A stretch of 64,000 nucleotides of DNA from Pseudoroseomonas ludipueritiae (GTDB lineage Bacteria > Pseudomonadota > Alphaproteobacteria > Acetobacterales > Acetobacteraceae), in NCBI RefSeq assembly GCF_014490445.1, contig NZ_JACTUZ010000010.1, positions 1 through 64,000 on the forward strand. The letters run 5' to 3'. Below are positions 1 to 7,676 of this stretch, in pieces. Numbering within the stretch: the stretch's first letter is position 1; each line of letters opens with the position of its first letter. The notes under the pieces are model-generated. The model made no database searches, was not told where the DNA came from, and saw only the letters and a program-made list of their open reading frames with translations. The translations under genes were made by a program, and so were the position numbers.

Positions 1-153
1 GGCCTGGCCGGCCTCGCGGGCGCGGGACTGCGCCTTGCGGCGGCGCAGATTCTCCCGCAGCGCGGCGGCGAGGCGCGCCTCGGCCTCGGCGGCGCGGCGT
101 GCCGCGGGAGTCTCGGATGGGCCCGGGGGGGCTGAGGAAGGAGATTTCGCCAT
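1..153 (-). CDS. Small basic protein, N-terminal part only
   Basis: The reading frame starts at an ATG at 153 and is still open at the window edge, so only the first 51 residues are visible. It begins MAKSPSSAPPG and becomes rich in Ala, Arg and Glu, with a helical stretch ending LRENLRRRKAQSRARE. It reads away from the tRNA-Thr on the same strand, 41 bases downstream of it. Short Arg/Ala-rich proteins of this style are common in Rhodospirillales, but I do not recognise a function. AAGGAG-like purines inside the first codons are coding, not a ribosome site. Confidence 0.6.
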   Translation of the reverse strand, partial: MAKSPSSAPPGPSETPAARRAAEAEARLAAALRENLRRRKAQSRAREAGQA

Positions 154-194
154 CGGGGCAAATGCAACCTGGCCGATGCGGAAAAGCATGCCGA

Positions 195-269
<75 letters not shown>

Positions 270-949
270 AGGACCATCGGCGTGGGGCGCTTCCTAAGGT
301 CTGGCTCGCCGGCACGCAACCCCCATTATGTGCCGGGATGCACAGAATCGGGAGGCGGCCCGCCGGCCCCCGTCATGTGGCAGGCACGCGGTTCCTGTTG
401 CGTTCGCTCTGATTGCCCTGCGGCGGCAACGGCGCTGGCCAGATGTCCCCACAGCGCCCGAATGGCACGATGTGGGCATACCGCTCCCAAAGGCTGTGCT
501 GGGCCAGCCGCCTTCGACCTTCAACCGAAGGCGCGGCGGCGAGTGCGGATACCCCTGGCTTGACGGTTCCGACGATCCACAGGGTTCCGGTGTCTCGACC
601 CCGTTCGGCCTCAAGGGGCACCGGACCGCCTCCTTCAGGATGGCAACCGAGGCGCGACGCCAGGATCTGGTGGGCAGGCACCAACTCGGTCACACGCCGG
701 CCCGGAGTTCCGTGGCGTCCTCGGCCGCTCTCGAGGGGCGTTCCCCCCTACCGGTTTCCATGCGGCGCCCATGGCACGTGGCCTTCCGCGATGGCAGGGA
801 AGTGACAAAGCTTTGATCCATGCGCCTGCGGCTGCCCCGATCCCGTCACCATTGAGACGCGTGCTTGCCCAGAAGGTGGTCTTTCTGAGCCTGGTATGGA
901 GCCCCTGCACTCATCCAGGGCTCCCGATGAGGCTCTGGAGGTCCGGCAA
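270..949. other. Stretch without a supported gene
   Basis: About 680 bases with no convincing coding region. Several short frames are open on both strands, as expected for GC-rich DNA, but none has a family signature plus a ribosome site. The least implausible is a 106-residue minus-strand frame (693 to 373, GTG start) with moderately GC-rich third positions. It could be a degraded gene or part of a dispersed repeat; a search of the genome against itself would tell. Confidence 0.4.
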
Positions 950-1267
950 ATGGCGCGGAGGAATGAGCGACATTCCGAGGCTGAGATGGAGGCGGCAATG
1001 GCGGAGATAGAGCAAAGTCTCGGTGTGGCATCACCAGGCGCATGCTTTACCTCTCTGTGCCTGATGGCTGTGATTGTCGCGCGGTATCCTGCCGGCGATG
1101 CCCAGGATGAGGCAGAAGACCGGCTGTCCGCCGCGATGGCGCGGAGCAGCCTGGGGCAAGACGAGCTCGCGGTCATCCGCAGGTTCCGGCAGGATGGGTT
1201 AGGGGCGGATACGCGGCGCCTGAGTTTAAGCCGGGGGATAGAGCCCAGGCTCAGACGGCAGTTCTGA
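950..1267 (+). CDS. Hypothetical protein, 105 aa
   Basis: The start ATG at 950 was chosen because a GGAGG stands eight bases in front of it; the frame continues upstream to an ATG at 896 without such a site. The protein begins MARRNERHSEAEMEAAMAEIEQSLG, has a short hydrophobic patch (FTSLCLMAVIVARY, about residues 33-46) and an Arg-rich tail. The antisense frame is Ser/Arg-rich, as seen opposite real GC-rich genes. No family recognised; no operon partner on either side. Confidence 0.4.
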   Translation: MARRNERHSEAEMEAAMAEIEQSLGVASPGACFTSLCLMAVIVARYPAGDAQDEAEDRLSAAMARSSLGQDELAVIRRFRQDGLGADTRRLSLSRGIEPRLRRQF

Positions 1268-1657
1268 CGTTCTGGAATGTGGGTCCTGCCACTCGTGCTG
1301 TTCTTCTTGCCCGCTTCACCCGGACGCTCCTGACCCGATCCGGCGCTGAGTGCTGGCAAGGGCAACAGAGCGGATCGGCTGAGGAGCGGGCATCGTCCCT
1401 CCTGACCTCGGCCAATGCGGCCCGCAGTTCCCGGAAAGAGGCTTGATACGCCGCATTCCAAGCCGAGCGGCTGAAGATGCTTCCACAGGCAGCGGGCGCC
1501 TCCATGCCCCCGAGCCGGCGTAATGCACGCGAGATGACTCTGGACTGCCTGGCATGAAGCATCCCTCCGGCTGAGCCTCCGCTCCAGCAAGCGTTACCTC
1601 GGCCATGGGGCGGGCAGGCCCATATGGCCCGGAAGCAGCCAGGCTGGTGCCAGACTC
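1268..1657. other. Intergenic stretch before the LysR gene
   Basis: Nearly 390 bases with no supported gene. A minus-strand frame of about 100 codons (1562 to 1251) is open but has no ribosome site or family signature. It overlaps the 3' end of the small plus-strand gene. The LysR promoter should lie in the last part, but I see no clear -35/-10 pair. Confidence 0.35.
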
Positions 1658-2557
1658 ATGACCGACCGAGACTATGCCGATCTCCGGGCCCTGCGGTGCA
1701 TCATCGAGCAGGGAAGTTTTGTGGCCGCGGCGCGCGAGTTGCGCCTTTCCCGCTCGGCGCTGAGCGAGGCCATCCGCAGGTTCGAGGCGCGGCTCGGCAT
1801 TCAATTGCTCAACCGGACGACGCGCAGCGTCAGCCCCACCTCGGCGGGCGAGCGCCTGGCCGAGCGCTTCGGCGGCGCCGCGGCGGAGATCGAGGCCGCG
1901 CTGCGGGAGGCGATCGAGGCCGGCGGGGAGGCTGCGGGCACCGTGCGGGTCCATGCGCAGCGCCTGGGCTACGAGACCGTATTGCGGAATTTCCTGCCGC
2001 GCTTCGTGGACCGGCATCCCCGGATCAGCGTGGAGGTCGAGATCGGCGATGCCGGCATCGACATCGTCTCGGAGCGCTTCGACGCCGGCATCCGGCTCGG
2101 CGAGCTGCTGGACCAGGATGTCATCGCCATCCCGCTGCAGCCGCCGATCCGCCAGGTGGCGGTCGCCGCCCCGGCCTATCTCGAACGGCATGGGGAGCCG
2201 CGGCATCCGCGCGAGTTGCGCGGGCATCGCTGCGTCTGCTTCCGCTGGCCCGGCCACAACATGCTCTACAACTGGGAATTCTACGAGAACGACGCCTGGT
2301 TCTCGGTCCCGGTTTCCGGCCCGCTCACCTTCAACGACCAGCGCGCGACCATCGAGGCCGCCATGGCCGGGGCCGGCATCGCCTTCTGGGTGGAAAGCGA
2401 GGTGCAGCCGCATATCGACGCCGGCCACCTGGTGCCGATCCTGCTGTCCTACACGGCGAGCTTTCCGGGCTTCGCCCTCTACTATCCCCGGCACCGGCAC
2501 CGCTCCCCGGCGGTCAATGCCTTTATCGCGGCGCTGCGCGACGAGGCCCGGCGCTGA
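1658..2557 (+). CDS. LysR-family transcriptional regulator
   Basis: A 299-residue protein of typical LysR length. Residues 1-60 form the winged helix-turn-helix, with the usual pattern FVAAARELRLSRSALSEAI and the wing LLNRTTRSVSPTSAGE. The rest is the periplasmic-binding-protein-like effector domain. It belongs to the branch of LysR proteins with the RTTRSV wing (CrgA/AaeR-like). It lies 101 bases upstream of an SDR dehydrogenase on the same strand, which it may control, although LysR regulators more often face their target. The effector cannot be read from sequence. Confidence 0.9.
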   Translation: MTDRDYADLRALRCIIEQGSFVAAARELRLSRSALSEAIRRFEARLGIQLLNRTTRSVSPTSAGERLAERFGGAAAEIEAALREAIEAGGEAAGTVRVHAQRLGYETVLRNFLPRFVDRHPRISVEVEIGDAGIDIVSERFDAGIRLGELLDQDVIAIPLQPPIRQVAVAAPAYLERHGEPRHPRELRGHRCVCFRWPGHNMLYNWEFYENDAWFSVPVSGPLTFNDQRATIEAAMAGAGIAFWVESEVQPHIDAGHLVPILLSYTASFPGFALYYPRHRHRSPAVNAFIAALRDEARR

Positions 2558-2658
2558 GGGATTGTACCCTGCTAGGCGAACAGCCCATGCGGAATGCATG
2601 GCATTCTGGCGGGCAAGGAAGGGGCTTATCTGCGCTGGACCCAATCAAGGAGACCAGC

Positions 2659-3420
2659 ATGAACAGCAGGAATGACAAGGCGGGTGATTTTTCCGGCAAG
2701 GTCGCGATCGTGACCGGTGCCGCCAGCGGGATCGGCCGCGCCACGGTGGAGCTTCTGCACGGCCGGGGCGCCTCCATCATCGCCGAGGACCGGAACCCGG
2801 CGGTCGAAGCGCTCCACCGCCCGGGCATTGAGCCGCTTGTGGCCGACGTGACGCAGGAGGAGGCCGCGAAGCGCGCGGTGGCGCTGGCGCGGGAGGCCTT
2901 CGGCGGCCTGGACATCCTGGTCAACAATGCCGGCATCATCATCAACAAGCCGGTCCTGGAGACGAGCCTGGAGGAATGGAACGGCGTGCTCGCCGTCAAT
3001 GCCACCGGCGCCTTCCTGCACGCGCGGGAAGCGATGCGGGCCATGGTGCCGGAAGGCCGTGGCGCCATCGTGAATGTCGGCTCCTATGCCTGCTTCCAGG
3101 CCTTCCCGACCATCGCCGCCTACGCCGCCTCCAAGGGCGCCCTGGCACAGCTGACGCGCGTGCTGGCGCTGGAGGGGATCGGGCATGGCATCCGCGTCAA
3201 TGCCGTGGGCTCCGGCGATGCCGTCACCAATATCCTGAACCATATGCGCGAGGATGGCGCCGAGTTCCTGGCCGAGCATGGCCGCAACGCACCCATCGGC
3301 CGCGCGGCCGAGCCGCGGGAGATCGCGGAGGTCATCGCCTTCCTGGCCTCGGAACAGGCTAGCTACATGGTCGGCTCGGTTGTCATGGCGGATGGTGGGA
3401 TGAGCGTGGCCCTGCCCTGA
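2659..3420 (+). CDS. Short-chain dehydrogenase/reductase (classical SDR)
   Basis: A 253-residue NAD(P)-dependent oxidoreductase. The Rossmann motif TGAASGIG is at residues 19-26, NNAG at about 89-92, and the catalytic set is N114, S142, Y155 and K159 (YAASK). The start ATG at 2659 has AAGGAGA seven bases upstream; the frame is open further upstream, through the LysR gene, but that part is a shadow. The acidic residue after the second beta strand (ED, residues 43-44) suggests NAD rather than NADP. Substrate unknown; the adjacent LysR gene may regulate it. Confidence 0.9.
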   Translation: MNSRNDKAGDFSGKVAIVTGAASGIGRATVELLHGRGASIIAEDRNPAVEALHRPGIEPLVADVTQEEAAKRAVALAREAFGGLDILVNNAGIIINKPVLETSLEEWNGVLAVNATGAFLHAREAMRAMVPEGRGAIVNVGSYACFQAFPTIAAYAASKGALAQLTRVLALEGIGHGIRVNAVGSGDAVTNILNHMREDGAEFLAEHGRNAPIGRAAEPREIAEVIAFLASEQASYMVGSVVMADGGMSVALP

Positions 3421-3520
3421 GCATCCTTCTGAGCGGCCACCTACCATCCGGACAACACAAGGCAGCGAGGCGTTGCGGAGCGGTTTACTCGCGGGGCCCG
3501 AGGCGTGTTTCCTTCTCCCC

Positions 3521-3655
3521 ATGCCACCCCGGTCGGAACCGCCCGTGAAGAGCCCTGGCACCCGCCGCGCGATCCTCGCGGTGGGCCTGCTGCTCTGCGT
3601 GCTTCTGTCGGTTCTAGGCGCGTTTCTGCTGGGCTGGCTGGACGCGCTGCGCTGA
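3521..3655 (+). CDS. Small single-pass membrane protein, 44 aa
   Basis: A short frame beginning MPPRSEPPVKSPG with one clear hydrophobic segment (AILAVGLLLCVLLSVLGAFLLGW) and almost no soluble part. The frame is open back to 3473, but the ATG at 3521 gives a normal inner-membrane miniprotein. No Shine-Dalgarno sequence is strong, so it may not be expressed. It stands alone between the SDR gene and the 3' end of the convergent sensor kinase. Confidence 0.4.
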   Translation: MPPRSEPPVKSPGTRRAILAVGLLLCVLLSVLGAFLLGWLDALR

Positions 3656-3706
3656 GGGCCTGGGTCTCATCAGCCTCCGCCCAGGCCCGCATGGAGGAGG
3701 GGCCGC

Positions 3707-5125
3707 TCAGGCCTGGCGGCCTTGCTCCTCATGCAGCGCCGCCACGGGGCCTTCGAGCTGGTAGAGCAGGCCGTGCGGCGGGAATTCCAGGCTGGCCGAG
3801 CCTTCGAAATATCCAGGCAGGGTGCGGCGGATCATGAAGCTGCCGAAGCCGTTGCGGGAGGGAGGCTGCACCGCCGGGCCGCCGCTTTCCTCCCAGCGCA
3901 ACTGAAAGCTGGCCTCCGCGCCGTCGAAAGGCGGCAGGATGCGCCAGCATAGCATCACCCGCCCGCCTTCCACCGAAAGGGCGCCGTATTTGGCGGCATT
4001 GGTGGCCAGCTCGTGCAGGGCCAGCGTCAGGGCCAGGGCGCAGCGGGAGGAAAGACGCAGCGAAGGGCCCTCGACCCGGAAGGCGCTGGCGCGGCCGTCA
4101 TGCGGCAGCAGGGCGCCGCGCACCACCTCATGGATCTCGGCGCCCTGGTTGTGGATGTCCAGCAGCCCGCCCTGGGCGCGGCCCAGTGCTATCATCCGCG
4201 CCTCCAGTGCCTCCCGCGCCTCGGGCAGCGAGCTGGACTGGCGCAGCGTCTGGTTCATCACCGCCTGCGCCATGGCCAGGGTGTTCTTCAGCCGGTGCCG
4301 CAGCTCCTGGTTCAGCAGCTCCAGCTGTTCCTCCAGCTGCCGCTGCGCCGTGATGTCGCGCGCGACGCAGAGCAGCCGCTCCGGCTGCCCGCCGCCGTCC
4401 AGCATGGGCGTCACCGCCACGTCCCACCACAGCGGCCGGCCGCGCATGGTATGCGCCAGCCCCTGGAAGCGCGCGGTGCGGCCGGCGCGGGCCTCGGCCA
4501 CCGCGGCCTCCGCCCTGGCCCTGGCCTCGCCCCGCCACAACTCGGGCCAGGACGCGTGGTGGATGGCGGCGAAATCCGCGACCTCCATGCTTCGGCGGCC
4601 GCCTTCGCTCATGAAGGCCAGGCGGGCATCGAGGTCCAGCACGGTGATGCAGTCGGCGGAACTGGCCAGCACGCCGCCGAGGAAGGCGGCGCTGGCATCG
4701 GCCTCGGCGCGGCTGCCGGCCGCGTCGGCGAGAGCCTGGCGCAGCCGCGCGAGATCGGCGTCCCGGGTATCCAGGATGCGGCGGAAGGCGGCGCAGACCA
4801 GCGCGATGCTGGCGGTGACCAGGGCGAACAGCGCCGTCGCCGTCCACTGCTCCAGGCTGATGAAGAAGGTGTAGTAGGGGGGAATGAAGAGGCCCACGGC
4901 CAGCAGCGTGGCCAGGGCGGTGGCGAAGAGGCCGGGGCCGATGCCCAGCAGGAAGGCCACCGCCATCACGGGCGGGATGAAGAACAGGTAGGGTAGGCCA
5001 AGGACCGGCAATGCCAGCCGGATGCCCCCTGCCGCCAGCACCATCAGCGCCGCAAGGCCGTAGCGTTGCGGCGTGGGCAGTGGGCGGCGCGGCAGGCGGC
5101 GTATGACCTTGTGCCAGAAAGGCAT
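3707..5125 (-). CDS. Membrane sensor histidine kinase, HWE/HisKA_2 type, with DUF4118 and PAS domains
   Basis: About 472 residues from the ATG at 5125 (a TTG lies four codons upstream). The N-terminus carries four hydrophobic segments of the KdpD/DUF4118 type, with the PPVMAVAFLLGIGPGL pattern, to about residue 110. A short coiled linker and a PAS domain (about 130-265) follow. The kinase core has the phosphoacceptor motif ELRHRLKNTLA, the N box HELATNAAKYGAL and the W-x-E signature (RWEES) that defines HWE kinases. Such kinases often feed single-domain response regulators or the PhyR/NepR stress pathway; no regulator is adjacent. Signal unknown. Confidence 0.88.
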   Translation of the reverse strand: MPFWHKVIRRLPRRPLPTPQRYGLAALMVLAAGGIRLALPVLGLPYLFFIPPVMAVAFLLGIGPGLFATALATLLAVGLFIPPYYTFFISLEQWTATALFALVTASIALVCAAFRRILDTRDADLARLRQALADAAGSRAEADASAAFLGGVLASSADCITVLDLDARLAFMSEGGRRSMEVADFAAIHHASWPELWRGEARARAEAAVAEARAGRTARFQGLAHTMRGRPLWWDVAVTPMLDGGGQPERLLCVARDITAQRQLEEQLELLNQELRHRLKNTLAMAQAVMNQTLRQSSSLPEAREALEARMIALGRAQGGLLDIHNQGAEIHEVVRGALLPHDGRASAFRVEGPSLRLSSRCALALTLALHELATNAAKYGALSVEGGRVMLCWRILPPFDGAEASFQLRWEESGGPAVQPPSRNGFGSFMIRRTLPGYFEGSASLEFPPHGLLYQLEGPVAALHEEQGRQA

Positions 5126-5227
5126 CTGGTGGGGCAAAAAGCGTGATCCTGGCCAGGAGGAGCGGCGGCCTGTGGCCGCCTGCGCCGGAGTCCTGGCGGC
5201 CCCGGCGCCAGGGTCGAATATAGGATG

Positions 5228-5271
5228 GCCCGGCGAAAAGCACAGGCTTTCGCTTTGTGCTGCCGCCGGGC
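5228..5271 (-). terminator. Possible terminator hairpin after the tail/lysis cassette
   Basis: An imperfect inverted repeat: GCCCGGC (5228-5234) pairs with GCCGGGC (5265-5271), and inside it AGCACA pairs with TGTGCT. It sits nine bases beyond the stop of the lysozyme gene on the minus strand. There is no clean U-tract, so it may only stabilise the 3' end. Confidence 0.3.
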
Positions 5272-5279
5272 CCGGGGGC

Positions 5280-5729
5280 TCAGCCGGCGCGCATCATCGC
5301 GGCCATGCGCTGCGCCCGCGCCGGTGTCTGCCGTGCCCAGAGCGAGGCCAGCATGCCTGCCGCCGCCGCCTCATGGTCCCCGCGCCGCAAGGCGGCCAGG
5401 GTGCCCTTGAAGCCGAGCAGCCCGGCGAGGCCGAGCTGGAAGGCCATGGCTTCCAGCACCGTGCGGCGGTTCCCGGTCAGTTCCGCCACCCAGGGCAGCG
5501 CCTGCGCGACCCCGGCGCGGATCTCCGCCAGGTCGTTCTCCAGCAGAGCCAGGGCCTCGGCCGCGGTGATGCCCTTGCGGTCCAGGCAGCGGCCGATGCC
5601 GATGGTGGGGTGGCCGCGCAGCGTGCTGCCAGGCAGCAGGGGCTGGCCGGTGGCGTCGTCATAGACCGTCAGGCGCAGGCCTTCCTCCCGCAACAGCAGC
5701 GCGGCCAGGGAGCTGGGCGCCGTGCTCAA
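5280..5729 (-). CDS. Phage-type lysozyme (glycoside hydrolase family 24)
   Basis: A 149-residue muramidase that would cut peptidoglycan. It aligns by eye with T4 lysozyme: the Glu-Asp-Thr triad is E16 (EEGLRL), D25 (DDATG) and T42 (PTIGIG), with about ten extra residues between Asp and Thr. There is no signal peptide, so export would need a holin. The start is a TTG at 5729, whose TTGA overlaps the stop of the small membrane gene by four bases, implying translational coupling. It is the last gene of the phage-like cassette. Confidence 0.85.
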   Translation of the reverse strand: MSTAPSSLAALLLREEGLRLTVYDDATGQPLLPGSTLRGHPTIGIGRCLDRKGITAAEALALLENDLAEIRAGVAQALPWVAELTGNRRTVLEAMAFQLGLAGLLGFKGTLAALRRGDHEAAAAGMLASLWARQTPARAQRMAAMMRAG

Positions 5730-5911
5730 GGCCGGGCCGCCTTGCTGTCCTCGGGCATCAGGGCGGAGATGGTGCCGAGCAGCAGGATGGAGACATCCAC
5801 AAAGCCCTGAATCGTGCCGGCATCCGGCACGATGCCTTTGATCGCGAAGACCACGACGGCGAGCGAGCGCAGTGTGCCCGGCTCGGCCAGTCGGTCGAGG
5901 AGATAGCGCAT
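5726..5911 (-). CDS. Small membrane protein, holin candidate
   Basis: Sixty-one residues beginning MRYLLDRLAEPG. Two hydrophobic segments (about 16-29 and 38-53) flank a short loop, and the C-terminus is charged (PEDSKAARP). An AAGGA stands about nine bases before the ATG at 5911, which decides this start over an ATG 45 bases upstream. The four-base overlap with the lysozyme gene and the size fit a holin that opens the membrane for it. I know of no family match, so holin is inferred from position and topology only. Confidence 0.6.
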   Translation of the reverse strand: MRYLLDRLAEPGTLRSLAVVVFAIKGIVPDAGTIQGFVDVSILLLGTISALMPEDSKAARP

Positions 5912-5978
5912 CGGATGGGTCCTTGTTGGGGGCGGTGGGCGGGATAGGCCGGCCACGCGGCGCGGCCGGCCAGGGGCG

Positions 5979-6353
5979 TTATTCGGCGCCGATTGTCAGC
6001 GCCTCGGCGGCGATGGTCACGGTGCCGGCGCCGGAGACCGGCGCGGTCTGCGCCAGCGGGCCGAAGGCCAGGGCATTGCCGCCGGTGGCGGCGTCATAGA
6101 GCCCCACATGCGTCAGCGTGCCGGCGGCGGCGGTGAAGACGAAGCGCAGCGCCTCGGCATTGCGCTGCTCCCCGGTGCCGGTGAAGACCACCTTCTGGCG
6201 GGCATAGCCATTGCCAGCGGGCTCGCCGGACAGGCCGGCGGCCACGGTGCCGCCGGTGCCCAGCGCGGCATAGACGGCGGCAGGCAGGGAAGGGCCACGG
6301 GCGCAGATGGCGCGGGCCACGAGGTTGCGGGCATAATCGGTCAGGACGGGCAT
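5979..6353 (-). CDS. Phage tail fibre-tip or virion structural-like protein
   Basis: A 124-residue protein beginning MPVLTDYARNLVARAI. It follows the pattern of small phage structural proteins with an N-terminal helix, a central NGYARQKVVFTG strand region and the sequence LTHVGLYDAATGGNALAFGPL near the end; the Hx(V/I)x(L/I)YDAA-GGN signature is frequent in phage fibre-associated proteins. It is co-directional with, and 35 bases downstream of, the lectin-like fibre gene. Exact role (tip, chaperone or adaptor) is not decidable. Confidence 0.65.
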   Translation of the reverse strand: MPVLTDYARNLVARAICARGPSLPAAVYAALGTGGTVAAGLSGEPAGNGYARQKVVFTGTGEQRNAEALRFVFTAAAGTLTHVGLYDAATGGNALAFGPLAQTAPVSGAGTVTIAAEALTIGAE

Positions 6354-6388
6354 GGGTCTCGTTCCTTCGGGAAAGGGCCGGCTGCCGC

Positions 6389-7675
6389 TCAGGCGGCGCC
6401 GGAAAGGGCCTGCAGCATGGGGTTGGGCAGGCGGGTGGGGCGGTAGTCCACCAGTTCCACCTCGCCGAAGGCGGCGCGGTTGAGCTGGGTGGAGGCATGG
6501 CCGACCAGCAGGCGGGTGAGGCCGGCGGGCAGGGCGGCGGCGGCGGTCTGCACCTCGCCGCCATTGAGGCAGAGCGCCTGGTCCCCCGGCGCCCAGGCGA
6601 AGGCGGCGCGGAAGGGCGTGCCGGGCACCATGTTGCCGGGGGAAAGGGTGGCCAGATTGGTGCCGCCGCTATCGACCACGCCGGTGATGGCGGAGCCGGC
6701 CGAGGTATTGCGCAACTGGATGCGGTTCTGGTCCGTGCCGTCGTCGATCTGCCAGAGGCCCTGAGAGGCCCCGAAAGGCGCGATCTGCGGCAGCATGGCC
6801 CGCACCACCAGCGTGCCCCGCGTGCCGAAGCCGCCGGGGGGCTGCCAGAGCGGCAGGTCGGCCTCCCGCGACGACACGGCCAGGCTGCCAGCCGGAGGCA
6901 GGATGGGAGAGGAGGCGGAAGTGCCTTGCTCCACCTGCAGCGCGCCGATGCGGTAGGTCTCGTCCACCACCTCGCCGGCGGTGTTGTTGGCGAAGTGGAT
7001 CTCGGGCAGCAGCCGGCCGACATTGGCGGAGCTGATCGTGTAGCTGGCCGAGAAGCGTTGGCCGGCCAAGGGCGCCCCGCTGGGCTGGCCGCTGAAGGCG
7101 GCGGTGGGCAGCGAGAGGTAGCTGCCGGTCTCGCTGCGCAGGTTGAAGCCGGCGCGGAGCGTCAGGACCGAGGTGGTGCCCGCCAGCTTCCGCGCGAAGA
7201 GGCTGGTGGTCCAGGTCTGGCCATTGCCCGCGGCGATCTGCGTCATGCCCTCCAGCGCCAGGCGCCAGCCGGCATCGCCGCTGCCGTACTGCCGCGTGCC
7301 GTAGAGCCGCAGGTCGAAATACGGGATGCCGTTCTCGCTGCCCTGGCCGGTCACCTGCCAGGACAGGCCGCCCGCATCGCCGATGGTGGAGAAATAGGTC
7401 GGCAGGGTGCCGGTGGCCGCGCTGCCCGCCACCACGGCGCCGGCGAGGCGCGGGTTGCGCAGCTGGTTGCTGCGCGCCCCTTCCACCAGCAGCCTCCGCG
7501 CCGCGCCGTTGAAGCGGGGCGTGTCGGCGGTGGCGACGGCCAGGCTCAGCGATGCCGCCATGACCTGCGCGCCGCCGGTGCGGCTGACCGCGAGCCGCCC
7601 CGGGTTGTCCGGCCCCAGCACGCGGAGGGCGGCACTGCCCTCCAGCGCGCCGGCCGGAAAGTAGCAGAGGTTCAT
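6389..7675 (-). CDS. Lectin-like phage fibre/head-spike protein
   Basis: A 428-residue protein. The segment LLVEGARSNQLRNPRL, followed by a Gly/Ser/Thr-rich beta domain, is typical of phage fibre proteins with a carbohydrate-binding jelly-roll. The second half (about 260-415), with GTLVVRAMLP and LWQIDDGTDQNRIQLR, resembles a concanavalin-A-like fold. No transmembrane segment or signal peptide is visible. It begins one base after the stop of the tailspike gene, so the two are surely co-transcribed. Likely role: binding a surface polysaccharide of a target cell. Confidence 0.75.
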   Translation of the reverse strand: MNLCYFPAGALEGSAALRVLGPDNPGRLAVSRTGGAQVMAASLSLAVATADTPRFNGAARRLLVEGARSNQLRNPRLAGAVVAGSAATGTLPTYFSTIGDAGGLSWQVTGQGSENGIPYFDLRLYGTRQYGSGDAGWRLALEGMTQIAAGNGQTWTTSLFARKLAGTTSVLTLRAGFNLRSETGSYLSLPTAAFSGQPSGAPLAGQRFSASYTISSANVGRLLPEIHFANNTAGEVVDETYRIGALQVEQGTSASSPILPPAGSLAVSSREADLPLWQPPGGFGTRGTLVVRAMLPQIAPFGASQGLWQIDDGTDQNRIQLRNTSAGSAITGVVDSGGTNLATLSPGNMVPGTPFRAAFAWAPGDQALCLNGGEVQTAAAALPAGLTRLLVGHASTQLNRAAFGEVELVDYRPTRLPNPMLQALSGAA

Positions 7676-7676
7676 G

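Noticed and set aside
373-693. A 106-codon minus-strand frame with a GTG start
   Set aside because: Third positions are fairly GC-rich and the product looks protein-like, but there is no ribosome site, no recognised domain and no partner gene. It may be a repeat fragment; a self-search of the genome would decide.
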